A DNA stretch of 64,000 nucleotides from Variovorax gracilis (GCF_030317115.1 NZ_JASZYF010000023.1:31182-95181), one strand, 5' to 3'; positions 1-9,011 are shown, counted from the first letter of the stretch. Program-made: numbers and translations. Notes: a model not told the origin generated them from the sequence alone.

Positions 1-2
1 TC

Positions 3-2954
3 GCCCAGGCGCCCACGTTCATGGCGTTGCTCGAGGGTCCGGAGCACCGCTATCGTCTGAGCAACCCGGGCTACGACCGCCTGGTGGGCGGTCGGACGCT
101 GCTCGGGCGCACCGTGGCGGAGGCGTTGCCCGAGGTGGTGGGCCAGGGCTTCACGCGGATTCTCGATCGGGTGTACGAGACGGGCGAACCCTTCTCGGCG
201 GTGGACGCGAAGGTGGTGCTCTACGACGAACTGACGGGTCGGCAGCGCGAGTACTACCTGGATTTCGTCTACCAGCCGGTGAGCGATGAGGCGGGCCGCA
301 CCACAGGCATCTTCGTGCAGGGCGTGGACGTGACGGAGCGGGTGCACTCCGAGCATCGCAGGGAAGTGCTGATGGGCCTGACCGACGCGCTCGCCAGTCT
401 TGACGACCCGCAAGACATCGTGCGTCGCGCCTCCGAGGCCCTGGGCGCCGCGCTGGGCGCGGACCGGGTGGGCTATGCCACGGTCGACGCCAGCGCCGAG
501 ACGGTGCGCGTCGGTGACGGATGGCACGCGCCCGCCGTCGCCGCGCTGTCCGGCGCCTTCAGCTTCGGCGACTACGGCAGATTCGTCGAAGAACTCAAGG
601 AGGGCCAGACCGTGGTCGTTGCGGACGTCGGCAGCGACGAGCGCACCCGCGCGCATGCGGCGGCCTTCGCCGGGGTGGGCGTCGGCTCCTTCATCAACGT
701 CCCGGTGATGGAACGCCGGCGCCTCGTGGCGATGATGTTTGTTCACTACGAGAATGCGCACGAGCCCTCCGAACTCGATGTTGCATTGGCACGCGAAGTG
801 GCTGCGCGCACGCGCTCCGCGGTCGAACGGGTGCGCGCCGTGCGCGACCTGCGCCTGAGCGAGGGGCGCTTCCGCTTCCTCGACGAACTCAACCGGGCCG
901 TGGGCATCGCGCAGGACGCCGACGAGGTGCTGGCCCTGACCACCCGCATGACCGGCGAGTCGATGAAGGTGTCGATCTGCGCCTACGCCGACATGGATGA
1001 GGACGAGGACGGCTTCACGATCCGGGGCGACTGGGTCGCCCCGGGCCTGACGACCATCGTGGGACGTTACCGCCTCCAGGACTTCGGCAGCCTCGCGGTC
1101 GATCGGCTGCGCGCCGGGCTGCCGCTGGTGATCAACGACAACACGCAAGAGATCGCGCCGCATGAGGCGGCCACCTTCCAGGCGATCGGGATCACGGCCA
1201 CGATCTGCATGCCGCTGGTGAAGCTCGGAAGGCTCAAGGCCTTGATGGCCGTCCATGACAGGCAGCCTCGAAGCTGGACCGACAGCGAGATCGCGCTGAT
1301 TCGCGAAGTGACCGAGCGTTCATGGGCGCATGTGGAACGCGTGGCGGCGGAGGCCGGAGTGAGGGCCAGCGAACAGAATTTCAGGACGCTGGCGCGCGCG
1401 TTGCCCAACCAGGTCTGGACGGCCTCGGCGGCGGGCAGGCTCGACTGGGTCAACGACACGGTCCATGCCTATGCGGGCACGCCCCCGGGCGAGCTCGAGC
1501 AACACGGCTGGGCGGCGATCGTCCACCCGGAGGATCTGCCGGAGACCCGCGAGCGCTGGGGCAGGGCGCTCGCCAGCGCGCAGACCTATCAGACGGAGTT
1601 TCGGCTGCGGCGCCATGACGGGGCCTATCGATGGCACATCGGGCGGGCGGTTCCGTTGGTCACCGATGGGCGGGTGGTTCGCTGGATCGGCTCCAACAGC
1701 GACATCCAGGACCAGAAGGAAACGCAGATGGCGCTGTCCGATCTCAACCTCGTGCTGGAGCAACGGGTGCAGGAACGCACGGGCCAGTTGCTCAAGGCCG
1801 AGGAAGCCTTGCGTCAGGCGCAGAAGATGGAAGCGGTGGGACAGCTCACCGGCGGCCTGGCGCACGACTTCAACAACCTGCTGGCCGCCATCGGGGGCAG
1901 CCTGACACTCATCAAGCATCAATTGCCCAACGACTCGGAGCGTCTCACGCGCTACGTGGACACGGCCGAAGGCGCCGTGCGGCGTGCCGCGTCGCTCACC
2001 CACCGCCTGCTGGCGTTCTCGCGCCGTCAGGCGCTCGACCCGAGGCCGACGGACGTCAACCAGCTCATTGCGGGCATGGAAGACCTGATCCGTCGCAGCG
2101 TGGGTCCGGACGTCAGTGTGGAGGTGTTTGGCGCCGCAGGCCTGCGGGTCACGAAAATCGATTCGTCGCAACTGGAAAGTGCGCTGCTCAATCTGTGCAT
2201 CAATGCACGCGATGCGATGGCGCCGCGCGGAGGGCGCCTGAGGATCGAGACCGCCAACCAGTCGATGGATGAGCGCGAAGCGCGCGAGCACGACCTGAAG
2301 CCCGGCGAGTACATCGGCCTGAGCGTGACGGACACCGGCTCGGGCATGACCCCGGAGGTGATTCAGCGCGCATTCGATCCGTTCTTCACGACCAAGCCGA
2401 TCGGGCAGGGCACGGGTCTGGGCCTGTCCATGGTGTACGGCTTCGTGCGCCAGTCGGGCGGCCAGGTCCGCATCGCCTCGGCGGTCGCGCAAGGCACCAC
2501 CGTGTGCCTTTACCTGCCGAGTTTCGCGGAAAGCATGGCGGCTGCGCCGCCCGCGGTGGCGTTGCCGGTCTCCGAGGGTGGAAACGGCGAGACCATCGTG
2601 CTCATCGATGACGAGCCCGCCATTCGGATGCTGGTGTCCGATGTGCTGAGCGAAGCGGGCTACGAGGTGCTCGCAGCAGGCACCGGTGCCGAAGGCATGC
2701 GCCTGATTGACGGGAGGTGCCGCGTGGACCTGCTGATCACCGATGTGGGCCTGCCCGGCGGCATGAACGGCCGGCAGGTGGCCGATGCGGTCCGCACGAC
2801 CCGGCCGGCGCTCAAGGTGCTGTTCATCACGGGCTACGCCGAGAACGCCGTCATCGGCGACGGACACCTGGCACCCCGCATGGACCTCATGACGAAGCCG
2901 TTCGAGCTCATTGACCTGGCGGCCAAGGTGCGAGCGATCCTGGACCGGTCCTGA
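3..2954 (+). CDS. PAS/GAF hybrid sensor histidine kinase with C-terminal receiver (5' end cut by window)
   Basis: Cytosolic multi-sensor kinase. The reading frame is open to the left window edge and the codons before the first ATG (position 21) read as a PAS-domain start, so the true start lies outside the window. Numbering from that ATG: PAS to about 110, GAF about 115-275, second GAF about 285-440, PAS about 450-570, a short coiled coil, then a HisKA box GGLAHDFNN with phospho-acceptor His615. The ATPase core shows an N box (NARDAM), DTGSGM and GTGLGLSM. A C-terminal receiver holds an acidic IDDE motif, Asp908 in ITDVGLPG and Lys in MTKPF. No transmembrane segment is visible, so the signal is probably cytosolic. 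No dedicated response regulator is adjacent, so its output is unknown. Confidence 0.93.
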   Translation, partial: AQAPTFMALLEGPEHRYRLSNPGYDRLVGGRTLLGRTVAEALPEVVGQGFTRILDRVYETGEPFSAVDAKVVLYDELTGRQREYYLDFVYQPVSDEAGRTTGIFVQGVDVTERVHSEHRREVLMGLTDALASLDDPQDIVRRASEALGAALGADRVGYATVDASAETVRVGDGWHAPAVAALSGAFSFGDYGRFVEELKEGQTVVVADVGSDERTRAHAAAFAGVGVGSFINVPVMERRRLVAMMFVHYENAHEPSELDVALAREVAARTRSAVERVRAVRDLRLSEGRFRFLDELNRAVGIAQDADEVLALTTRMTGESMKVSICAYADMDEDEDGFTIRGDWVAPGLTTIVGRYRLQDFGSLAVDRLRAGLPLVINDNTQEIAPHEAATFQAIGITATICMPLVKLGRLKALMAVHDRQPRSWTDSEIALIREVTERSWAHVERVAAEAGVRASEQNFRTLARALPNQVWTASAAGRLDWVNDTVHAYAGTPPGELEQHGWAAIVHPEDLPETRERWGRALASAQTYQTEFRLRRHDGAYRWHIGRAVPLVTDGRVVRWIGSNSDIQDQKETQMALSDLNLVLEQRVQERTGQLLKAEEALRQAQKMEAVGQLTGGLAHDFNNLLAAIGGSLTLIKHQLPNDSERLTRYVDTAEGAVRRAASLTHRLLAFSRRQALDPRPTDVNQLIAGMEDLIRRSVGPDVSVEVFGAAGLRVTKIDSSQLESALLNLCINARDAMAPRGGRLRIETANQSMDEREAREHDLKPGEYIGLSVTDTGSGMTPEVIQRAFDPFFTTKPIGQGTGLGLSMVYGFVRQSGGQVRIASAVAQGTTVCLYLPSFAESMAAAPPAVALPVSEGGNGETIVLIDDEPAIRMLVSDVLSEAGYEVLAAGTGAEGMRLIDGRCRVDLLITDVGLPGGMNGRQVADAVRTTRPALKVLFITGYAENAVIGDGHLAPRMDLMTKPFELIDLAAKVRAILDRS

Positions 2955-2963
2955 GGCACGCGG

Positions 2964-3004
2964 TGTAGGCAAGCCGGAACCCTGCGTCCCGCGCCGGGCC
3001 TACA
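2964..3004. repeat. Inverted repeat TGTAGGC / GCCTACA
   Basis: Two perfect 7-base arms at 2964-2970 and 2998-3004, separated by 27 bases, lie between the hybrid kinase and the next small gene. The right arm is also one of the CCTACA elements seen upstream of several stress genes here. It could be an operator or simply two oppositely facing promoter elements. Confidence 0.4.
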
Positions 3005-3038
3005 AGTCGAAGAAGTCCTCCCTGTACAAGTGGGCCGC

Positions 3039-3233
3039 ATGACGCGGCGCGACGAACTCGTCCACACCATCCAGACGCTGTCCAGAGACGAAGCGCTGCG
3101 GCAACCCTCGGCCGCGGAGTGGCTCAGGCAACAGGACGCGCAGGCGAGCGCTTCACGAGCAACGGGTGAACGGCCGCGGCCTCCCGCCTGCGCGCAGGCG
3201 CACAAGGTCGAGAAGCCGCACCCCGAGCGATGA
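3039..3233 (+). CDS. Small hypothetical protein (64 aa)
   Basis: Short hydrophilic protein starting MTRRDELVHTIQ, rich in Arg, Gln and Glu, with a basic Pro-rich tail. A GTG nine bases upstream (3030) is an alternative start; the ATG was chosen because it begins the first protein-like stretch. The ribosome site is weak. A CCTACA element lies 35 bases upstream. No family recognised. The N-terminal half looks helical and polar like other small stress proteins of this region, but function cannot be assigned. It may not be expressed. Confidence 0.4.
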   Translation: MTRRDELVHTIQTLSRDEALRQPSAAEWLRQQDAQASASRATGERPRPPACAQAHKVEKPHPER

Positions 3234-3250
3234 GGCAGCGAGAGCGCTGA

Positions 3251-3256
3251 CCTACA
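3251..3256 (+). promoter_or_regulatory. CCTACA element upstream of secreted protein gene
   Basis: CCTACA 78 bases upstream of the ATG at 3334, in the same orientation as the gene. It is one of a recurring set of such sites upstream of stress-type genes in this window. A role as a -10-like element is inference. Confidence 0.3.
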
Positions 3257-3333
3257 GGCAGCGCTGCGCATTCCCCACACGTTTCGGCTGCAAAGTTCCT
3301 AGATTGGAAGCTTTTCAACGCATTGGAGACAAC

Positions 3334-3756
3334 ATGAAGCTGAAACTCATCACCGCAACAGCGGCCGTTTTCTTGACTCTATCCAACGCCGGCCTTGCAC
3401 AGACCACCGCCGTGCCCGCGGCCCCCGATCCTGCCAAGGGCGGACAGGCGAGCACCAAGACCCCCGCGGGCGTCGCGAATCCGACGCAGCGTCCCGACGG
3501 CAGCAATCCCGCGTCGCGCGAAGCGGTGAAGTCGGAAGCGCGCGCGGAAAACAAGAGTCCCGCGAACACGGTGGTCCCCAAGGGGGAGCCTTCCACCATG
3601 ACCAACAACCAGCCCAACGCGCCGCAGCCCACGGGCGCCATGAGCCGGGCCGAAGTGAAGCCGACCAAGAACGAGCTGAAGCCGCAGGCCGGCGTGAAGG
3701 GTGAGCGGCCGGACGTGCCGACGAACCCGAAGGAAAAGACAGGCACGCCGCAGTAA
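3334..3756 (+). CDS. Secreted Pro/Ala/Lys-rich hypothetical protein
   Basis: A 140-residue protein with a clear Sec signal peptide: a basic start (MKLKLI), a hydrophobic core and a likely cleavage after ALA-like residues at LAQ (about residue 23). The mature part is low complexity, rich in Pro, Asn, Lys and Ala, probably disordered and periplasmic. The ATG is supported by GGAGA six bases upstream; a longer in-frame extension to 3166 has no signal peptide and was rejected. No domain is recognised. Such proteins are common in Comamonadaceae, but their role is unknown. Confidence 0.75.
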   Translation: MKLKLITATAAVFLTLSNAGLAQTTAVPAAPDPAKGGQASTKTPAGVANPTQRPDGSNPASREAVKSEARAENKSPANTVVPKGEPSTMTNNQPNAPQPTGAMSRAEVKPTKNELKPQAGVKGERPDVPTNPKEKTGTPQ

Positions 3757-3849
3757 TCCGCTTCTCGCGGCGGTCGGGCGCCGGCCCAGCGACGGTGGGC
3801 CACCCGCCCAGCACCGCGCAACGCAGCCACTGGACGGGTCGCCTCCATG

Positions 3850-6009
3850 TCAGTTTCCCGGCATCGACCGCGTGTGTTGCAGCGCGCGCGGTAATTCCCG
3901 ATCGAGCAGATCCAGTTGCCACGCCAGCGCGGCAACCACCGCGGCCAGCGTCAAGGCCGCCGCGAGCGGGCGCGCCATGCCTCGGCGTTCGGCAAAAGGG
4001 TCGCGCAACAGCCTTATCGCATGCCGCGGGATGTGCGCGGTCCTGGACAGCGAGGCGCCGAGTCGCACATTGACCTTCATGCGCCCATTGATGGCCCAGC
4101 CGCTGGCATCCAGGATCGGCCCCAGGCTGCGCTGACGCAGCTTCAGCCACGCGATCAGCATGCTCGGACCGGAGATCGCGATGACAATGCCGCCCAGCGC
4201 GATCGGAATCCACTGACCGAGATCGATGAACTTGCTGAACAGCGCCACGAGCACGGCACTGATGCTGCCCATCGCGACCCCGATCGCCGCCACCGTGCCG
4301 ACGTCGATGCGGCTGCCGGGCAGTCGCCCCGCTGCCGCAGCGGGGGTGATGGCCTTGTCGGCGGTCCCGAGGCTGCTTGCCAGCGAACTCAGCGCTCCCT
4401 GGGCTCCGGCCTCGCTGACGGCGGCGCGCTTGGCGACCTGTTCCTCGATCAGGCGGACGAACTTCTTGTAGGGCGAGAAGAAGGCCTGGGTGACGCTGGT
4501 TGGGTTCTCGATCAGCCGCGTGATCGTGGCGTCCCAGTCGTGGCCCTGTCGATCGTAGAAAACGCAATTGCGGCCCGATAAGAGGAAGTCGACATCGCCT
4601 GCGGTGAAGGCGGCGACGATGTGCATCCTTTCGTTCCCGCGCCGGCATTCGCAGTAGGCCAGGCAAGTCTTGGCCAGCCCCGCCAGTGCTGCGTGCTGCT
4701 TGACGTCATCCACCCGCACCGTGAGGTCGCAGCTGCGACTGTCGAGGTAGAGCGTCCCCGCCTGGAAGATGGCGCCCTCGCGGTGATAGAAGGCCTTGAA
4801 CGACACGAAGTTCTCAAGCAGGCGCCGCAGGTCGCGCTTCAGCCGCAGCAGCTTTTCCAGGTCCCGCAAGCGCGCGTTGTGCGGCGCGGCCCGTTCGTCC
4901 TCTTCGATGAGCGCCATCACCGCCCCCTGTGCCTCGAGCAGTGCCGAGAGCGCCGGGCCGTCCAGATGCGACAGGGGCGACGCCGGCTTTTGCGCAAGCC
5001 AGGCCTGGCAGGACGCGACTCGGCGCTGAAGCTCGTTCCACGCGGACTCGTCGATCTGGTCGACCGATGCGTCGCCGAGCAGCGGCGCGATGGCCTTGAG
5101 CTGCAGCGTTGCCAGCGCCTCGGACCACGCGGGGTTGACGCCCGCGCGCAGCGGCAGCGGCCTTCCCGGGCCGATGGGTGCCAGCGGCAGCGCGGCGATG
5201 CGCTCGTGGTCGAGCGTGAGCTCCTGCCCGCCCAGCGCCAGAAAGGTCTCGTGCGAAGCATTGAGCGCCGCGGCGGCCTGGCTGTCGTAGGCCGCGAGGC
5301 GGCAGCGGGTGAAGAAGTCTTCGACCTTCTCGCGCACCGCACCCACGGCCTCGGCCGCCTCCAGCATGGCCGCGCTGCCGCAGGCCGTGCCGTCTCCCGC
5401 CTGCCAGAGCCGCATGGCTTCGGCTTCGGCGAAGAAGGCCTGTGCGCGCTCCTTGTCGACGCCGTCGCGGCCGTTGCAGTCCCGCGTGCTGCCATGGGTC
5501 TGCGCGATGCTGCGCAACGTGCAGCGAACGCTTTCCTCGGTGGCGGTCTCGGGTGTGACGATGCCGTCGCCGTTGAAGCGCATGGCAGCGAGCATGCCGG
5601 TGCGTCGCATGACATCGTCGAGGGTGATGACGCTCGCGTCTTCCTTCTGCAGCAGACGCAGCACGTAGCGCGCTTCGTCCGCCAGTGCGTCGTCTTCGCC
5701 CGCGGGTTGGCGCAACGCGCTCAGCGCGATGCCGTCGCCGCCCTCCATCAGTTCCTCGGGGCTGTGCAGGTGGGCGCATGCCCACTCGCACGCCGCGATC
5801 AGCTCGGGCGGCCGGATGCGCAGGTCGTGGTCCGTGTCGATGAAGTCGAGCGTGCGCCTGTCGAACTCGATGCCGCGGGTCGGGCAGGCGAGGGCGACCC
5901 AGAGTTTCTGGTCGAGTTCACCGATGTGTGCAATGTCGGCGCCGCTGCGGATCAGGACCTGCTCCACGCCTCCGGCGCGGAAGAATTCGAATTCGTGTGC
6001 CTCACGCAT
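3850..6009 (-). CDS. Large hypothetical protein with EF-hand-like loop and C-terminal membrane segments
   Basis: About 719 residues. Near the N-terminus (residues 58-69) the stretch DTDHDLRIRPPE matches a 12-residue EF-hand calcium loop: Asp at 1, 3 and 5, Ile at 8 and Glu at 12. A second weaker match, GDGIVTPE, follows about 100 residues later. The long middle is soluble and mostly helical. Near the C-terminus are two adjacent hydrophobic segments (around VAAIGVAMGSISAVLVALF and IPIALGGIVIAISG) and a third close to the end. It is a conserved-looking hypothetical; calcium binding is inference. The ATG at 6009 was preferred over 6036 and 6150 because a GAGGAA lies upstream, but the start is uncertain. 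Confidence 0.8.
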   Translation of the reverse strand: MREAHEFEFFRAGGVEQVLIRSGADIAHIGELDQKLWVALACPTRGIEFDRRTLDFIDTDHDLRIRPPELIAACEWACAHLHSPEELMEGGDGIALSALRQPAGEDDALADEARYVLRLLQKEDASVITLDDVMRRTGMLAAMRFNGDGIVTPETATEESVRCTLRSIAQTHGSTRDCNGRDGVDKERAQAFFAEAEAMRLWQAGDGTACGSAAMLEAAEAVGAVREKVEDFFTRCRLAAYDSQAAAALNASHETFLALGGQELTLDHERIAALPLAPIGPGRPLPLRAGVNPAWSEALATLQLKAIAPLLGDASVDQIDESAWNELQRRVASCQAWLAQKPASPLSHLDGPALSALLEAQGAVMALIEEDERAAPHNARLRDLEKLLRLKRDLRRLLENFVSFKAFYHREGAIFQAGTLYLDSRSCDLTVRVDDVKQHAALAGLAKTCLAYCECRRGNERMHIVAAFTAGDVDFLLSGRNCVFYDRQGHDWDATITRLIENPTSVTQAFFSPYKKFVRLIEEQVAKRAAVSEAGAQGALSSLASSLGTADKAITPAAAAGRLPGSRIDVGTVAAIGVAMGSISAVLVALFSKFIDLGQWIPIALGGIVIAISGPSMLIAWLKLRQRSLGPILDASGWAINGRMKVNVRLGASLSRTAHIPRHAIRLLRDPFAERRGMARPLAAALTLAAVVAALAWQLDLLDRELPRALQHTRSMPGN

Positions 6010-6246
6010 GCTCTGGAGGGTTCCTCGAATCAGCATCGAGATTGCAATATGGGTTTGTGCAGGGCAAGCGCGCATCCTTCCTTGGTCCAACGGCGAACGC
6101 AGTTTCGCGTGGGGCCCCTCCTCCGGCGTAGGCATTTGGAGCATGTGCACGAAGGAAAGCGTTCAAGGGGTGCCCATGGGTTGCGACTCAACGCAACCTT
6201 GGTCGGCCGCGATGCTTGCGATTGCGCGCGCAGCGCTCGGGGCGAC

Positions 6247-6855
6247 CTACGCGGGCGTAACGTCCACGCCGTCGACCAACTGGCGCAGCAGCTCCGCGAT
6301 GTCGTCGAGCGGCAGGCAGTACTGCGCCTCCGGAAAATGGCGGCCGCCGCCCCCCGCGCGCGACCGGGTACGCGCATGCACGGCTTCCTCAGCGTCCTCC
6401 GCGGCTTCGAACACCCCGATCCCACCGGCTGCATTGATGGCGCGCAGTCCGTCCAGGCCCTCGACGTCGCCGCCGGCCAGAAGCACGCCGATCACCCGTG
6501 GCCCGCAGGCGCGGGCCGCAGACTCGAACAAACGGTCGGAGGCGGAGGGGGAGGTTGAAGGGCCGGACCGACCGGCGGCGGCCAGGCCGAGCACCCCGGG
6601 TGATCGCACGATCAGGTCCTGATTCCCAGGGGCGAGGTAGACCCGCCCCGCCACGGGATTCGCGCCCTCGGCGCCATATGTCACCGGCAGCGAGGTGCAG
6701 GCCCCGAGCAGCTTGACGGGCGACGCGGAGCGGTCGGGTGAGGCGTGGACCACGGCCAGGATCGGCGCCTGAAATGTCGAAGGCAGTTGATCGATGAGCC
6801 CGCACAGCCTCCTGAGCCCAGCGAGCGAGCCGCCGATGACGACAAGGTCCCGCAT
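6247..6855 (-). CDS. CheB-like methylesterase domain protein
   Basis: A 202-residue stand-alone CheB-type esterase domain without receiver. CheB removes methyl groups from chemoreceptor glutamates using a Ser-His-Asp triad. Ser is seen in VVIGGSLAGL and His in AVVHASP. The third motif, normally GMGxDGAxGL, reads LAGGDVEGLDGL, so the usual catalytic Asp position aligns with Glu. No chemotaxis genes are near. The start (6855) falls two bases after the end of the upstream GST gene, so the two are probably one transcript. The diverged triad and context suggest a role outside chemotaxis, or a weak enzyme. Confidence 0.8.
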   Translation of the reverse strand: MRDLVVIGGSLAGLRRLCGLIDQLPSTFQAPILAVVHASPDRSASPVKLLGACTSLPVTYGAEGANPVAGRVYLAPGNQDLIVRSPGVLGLAAAGRSGPSTSPSASDRLFESAARACGPRVIGVLLAGGDVEGLDGLRAINAAGGIGVFEAAEDAEEAVHARTRSRAGGGGRHFPEAQYCLPLDDIAELLRQLVDGVDVTPA

Positions 6856-6857
6856 GG

Positions 6858-7526
6858 TCAGGGTCCCTCGCTTTCCCACGCACCAGCAAACGGATAGCGC
6901 GCCGCCCAATGCTCGAGCAGGCGAGGCTCGTTGTCCACGCGCCGCACCACCTCCGCCATGCGTGGCGCTTCGCGGTAGAAGCGCAGCCGCCGGGGCTGCC
7001 AGCGCGAAATGACGGTGACATAGAGATCCAACGCCGTCAGATGGTCACCGAGCAGGTAGCGGCCGCGACGGGGCATCTGCGCGTCCATGCAGCGCCAGCA
7101 TTCCGCAATCCTTTCGGCGGTTCGCTCGCGGACGAGCGCTTCGTCCTTCGGCGTGTCGGCGAGCCGGGACGGCTCGTCGCGGATCCAGTACAGCGCGTAG
7201 ATCGAGGAGGAGACGAAGTGCATCCATCGCAGGTACTGCGCTCGCTCAGGATCGTCGAACCGCGGCCCGAGCTTCGCGTGGGGGTAGCGATCGGCCAGCC
7301 AGATCAGCATCGCGGCGCTTTCGGTCATGATCTCGCCGGACGGAAGGACCAGCACCGGGACCTGGCGCATCGGATTGATCGGCTGCAGCCTCGCACGCTC
7401 GTTTTCTCCCTGCCAGGGCGCGACGTCCACCACCTTGACGGGGGCACCGATCAGCATCAGGGCGGCATGCACCGGCGTGGCGCCGGAGCCTGGCGCTCCA
7501 TACAGCACAAAAGGGGCCGGGGCCAT
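6858..7526 (-). CDS. Glutathione S-transferase family protein
   Basis: A 222-residue cytosolic GST. The N-terminal thioredoxin-like half begins FVLYGAPGSGATP, contains the cis-Pro region QVPVLVLP and the glutathione-binding ESAAMLIWLA. The helical C-terminal half contains YLLGDHLTALDLYV, matching the GST N-capping and hydrophobic-staple region. It presumably conjugates or reduces electrophiles with glutathione; the substrate is unknown. First gene of a likely two-gene unit with the CheB-like protein. A CCTACA element in the same orientation lies about 58 bases upstream (7584-7589). Confidence 0.9.
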   Translation of the reverse strand: MAPAPFVLYGAPGSGATPVHAALMLIGAPVKVVDVAPWQGENERARLQPINPMRQVPVLVLPSGEIMTESAAMLIWLADRYPHAKLGPRFDDPERAQYLRWMHFVSSSIYALYWIRDEPSRLADTPKDEALVRERTAERIAECWRCMDAQMPRRGRYLLGDHLTALDLYVTVISRWQPRRLRFYREAPRMAEVVRRVDNEPRLLEHWAARYPFAGAWESEGP

Positions 7527-7583
7527 GATTGAACTCGGGGTGTCCTTGTCACAGGCAAGCTACACCTTGCTGCAGCTGTTGCA

Positions 7584-7589
7584 TGTAGG
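7584..7589 (-). promoter_or_regulatory. CCTACA element upstream of GST gene
   Basis: On the minus strand this reads CCTACATGC, as does the site before the DUF3606 gene at 8262. It lies about 58 bases before the GST ATG. Part of the recurring element set; promoter function is inferred. Confidence 0.3.
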
Positions 7590-7754
7590 TGCTTGCCGCA
7601 AAGCACGTCTTCAGCGCGCGCCAGTGCGTGCGTGACTGTGGTAACCGGAAGATCCGAAGAACGCCTACGCGAAGGCGCTGTCGCGGACGGCCGGATTCCG
7701 GCGCCGCCGTGGGGGAAGCTGTAGAACCTCTCCAACCTGACAAGGAAAAGCGTC

Positions 7755-8000
7755 ATGAACGACACTCAACGACCGGCGCCGCCCACCCCGCTGGGCGAGC
7801 ACGAAGCGAGACTCGGCGACCGAGGCGATGCGTCCGGTCGCAACATCGAACAAAACCGCGCCATAGGCCAGGACGATCCCGCGGCGGGCAGCCGGATGGG
7901 CCGTGAGGCCGACAAGGCGTCGGGCTTTCCGGGCACGCCCGATAGCGGCACCGATGCCGCGCAGACCGAGGCCGCGAAGCGGGATCCCGCGAAGCGCTGA
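7755..8000 (+). CDS. Small polar hypothetical protein (81 aa)
   Basis: Hydrophilic, probably disordered protein rich in Asp, Gly, Ala, Arg and Pro, starting MNDTQRPAPPTPLGE. The start is supported by an AAGGAAAA ribosome site about seven bases upstream. No signal peptide or domain. Its neighbours are stress-type proteins (GST, DUF3606, four-helix protein). Function unknown. Confidence 0.6.
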   Translation: MNDTQRPAPPTPLGEHEARLGDRGDASGRNIEQNRAIGQDDPAAGSRMGREADKASGFPGTPDSGTDAAQTEAAKRDPAKR

Positions 8001-8034
8001 CACGAACCGGCGCCCCTGCGCCGTGGCCGGAAGC

Positions 8035-8262
8035 TCAGGTTCCGGCGCCGCGAACCTGCTCTTCGTTCGTGGTGCTGCGCGCGCCCTTGAGGTGCAGCTC
8101 GACGTCCGTGGCCCGGTCGCCCACGGCCTCGACGGCCTCCCTGAGTTGGGCCTCGGTCACGTCGAGCTTGCGCGCCCACTCGGCGATCGACGCATCGGAG
8201 TTCAGGTCGATGCTACTGGGGCCGGTGGAATTCGGCGCGATGGGGGTGTCGTTCGATGACAT
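8035..8262 (-). CDS. DUF3606 domain protein
   Basis: A 75-residue protein with the short helical DUF3606 pattern: a Ser-rich head, then WARKLDVTEAQLREAVEAVG followed by a closing helix. Related copies occur at 9088-9267 and as a broken gene at 36476-36698. The family is found mainly in proteobacteria, often several per genome; the function is not established. The start has a strong GGAGG five bases upstream. A CCTACATGC element lies 64 bases upstream (8326-8331). This copy replaces the usual HEVRYWT motif with SIAEWAR, so it is a diverged member. Confidence 0.82.
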   Translation of the reverse strand: MSSNDTPIAPNSTGPSSIDLNSDASIAEWARKLDVTEAQLREAVEAVGDRATDVELHLKGARSTTNEEQVRGAGT

Positions 8263-8325
8263 GGAGCCTCCGGGGGTGCGTGGATGGACAACGGCTCCAC
8301 CCTAGCGCGGCGCCGTGCGGCGGCA

Positions 8326-8331
8326 TGTAGG
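8326..8331 (-). promoter_or_regulatory. CCTACA element upstream of DUF3606 gene
   Basis: Minus-strand CCTACATGC, 64 bases before the ATG at 8262, matching the site before the GST gene in nine bases. Inferred stress-promoter element. Confidence 0.3.
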
Positions 8332-8393
8332 CTCGCGCGGACTTCGAGGTCGGCGCCGTCCGCCGTTGCCGTTGTCTGCTTCGCCCGTCAATC

Positions 8394-8399
8394 CCTACA
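8394..8399 (+). promoter_or_regulatory. CCTACA element upstream of PA2169-family gene
   Basis: CCTACACGG on the plus strand, 132 bases before the ATG at 8532. TTGTCT lies 16 bases upstream and could be a weak -35. Inferred. Confidence 0.28.
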
Positions 8400-8531
8400 C
8401 GGAGCAAATCCTCCGGCTGACGGCCGAACACCCGGGTCGCGGCGACAGTGATCCCAGCCCCGAGCCACGGCTCGGGTTCTCCACCCGGCCTGTACCCTTT
8501 TGACAAGGGGGCCCTCGAAAGGACTTTGACC

Positions 8532-9011
8532 ATGACAGACAACCAAGACACCACGCCCCTGAGCAACGACGAGGTGGTCGACGTCCTGAACGACCTGCTC
8601 GAGAACACCCGCGACGGCAGCTACGGCTTCCAGGCCTGTGCCGAAGAAGTCGAGTCCGCGCCAGCCAAGCAGCTGTTCCTGAGCCGTGCCGACGGATGCC
8701 GCCAGGCCGAGCGCGAACTGCTAACACTGATCGCCTCCTATGGCGGCAAGCCGGCCGAGGGCGGCACCGCCGCCGGCGCGCTGCATCGCGGCTGGGTGCA
8801 CGTCAAGGGCTCCCTCGGCGCGGACAGCGAGCTGGCGATCCTCGAATCCTGCGAACGCGGGGAAGACACCGCCGTCGCGCGGTATCGCAAGGCGCTCAAG
8901 CAGAACCTGCCGGCCGACGTGCGCAGCGTCGTCGAGCGCCAGGCGGAGGGCGCGCAGAAGAATCACGACCAGATTCGCGACTTGCGAAACGCCGCGCGCG
9001 CCAAGGCGTAG
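8532..9011 (+). CDS. PA2169-family four-helix-bundle protein (DUF2383)
   Basis: A 159-residue ferritin-like protein. It opens with SNDEVVDVLNDLLENTRDGSYGF, the usual start of this family, and continues as four amphipathic helices with Glu and His at spaced positions (ESCERGED, RQAEGAQKNHDQIRDLR). Family members are small cytosolic stress proteins of unknown biochemistry. The ATG at 8532 follows GAAAGGA; the longer upstream frame lacks homology. It precedes, by about 76 bases, the DUF3606-Ku pair, and may share transcription with it. Confidence 0.88.
   Translation: MTDNQDTTPLSNDEVVDVLNDLLENTRDGSYGFQACAEEVESAPAKQLFLSRADGCRQAERELLTLIASYGGKPAEGGTAAGALHRGWVHVKGSLGADSELAILESCERGEDTAVARYRKALKQNLPADVRSVVERQAEGAQKNHDQIRDLRNAARAKA

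Noticed and set aside
1320..2972. 550-codon minus-strand frame under the hybrid kinase
   Set aside because: Shadow of a GC-rich gene; low-complexity Arg/His/Gly translation and no domain.
4621..6558. 645-codon plus-strand frame opposite the EF-hand-like protein
   Set aside because: Antisense shadow; no recognisable family, and the minus strand encodes a coherent protein.
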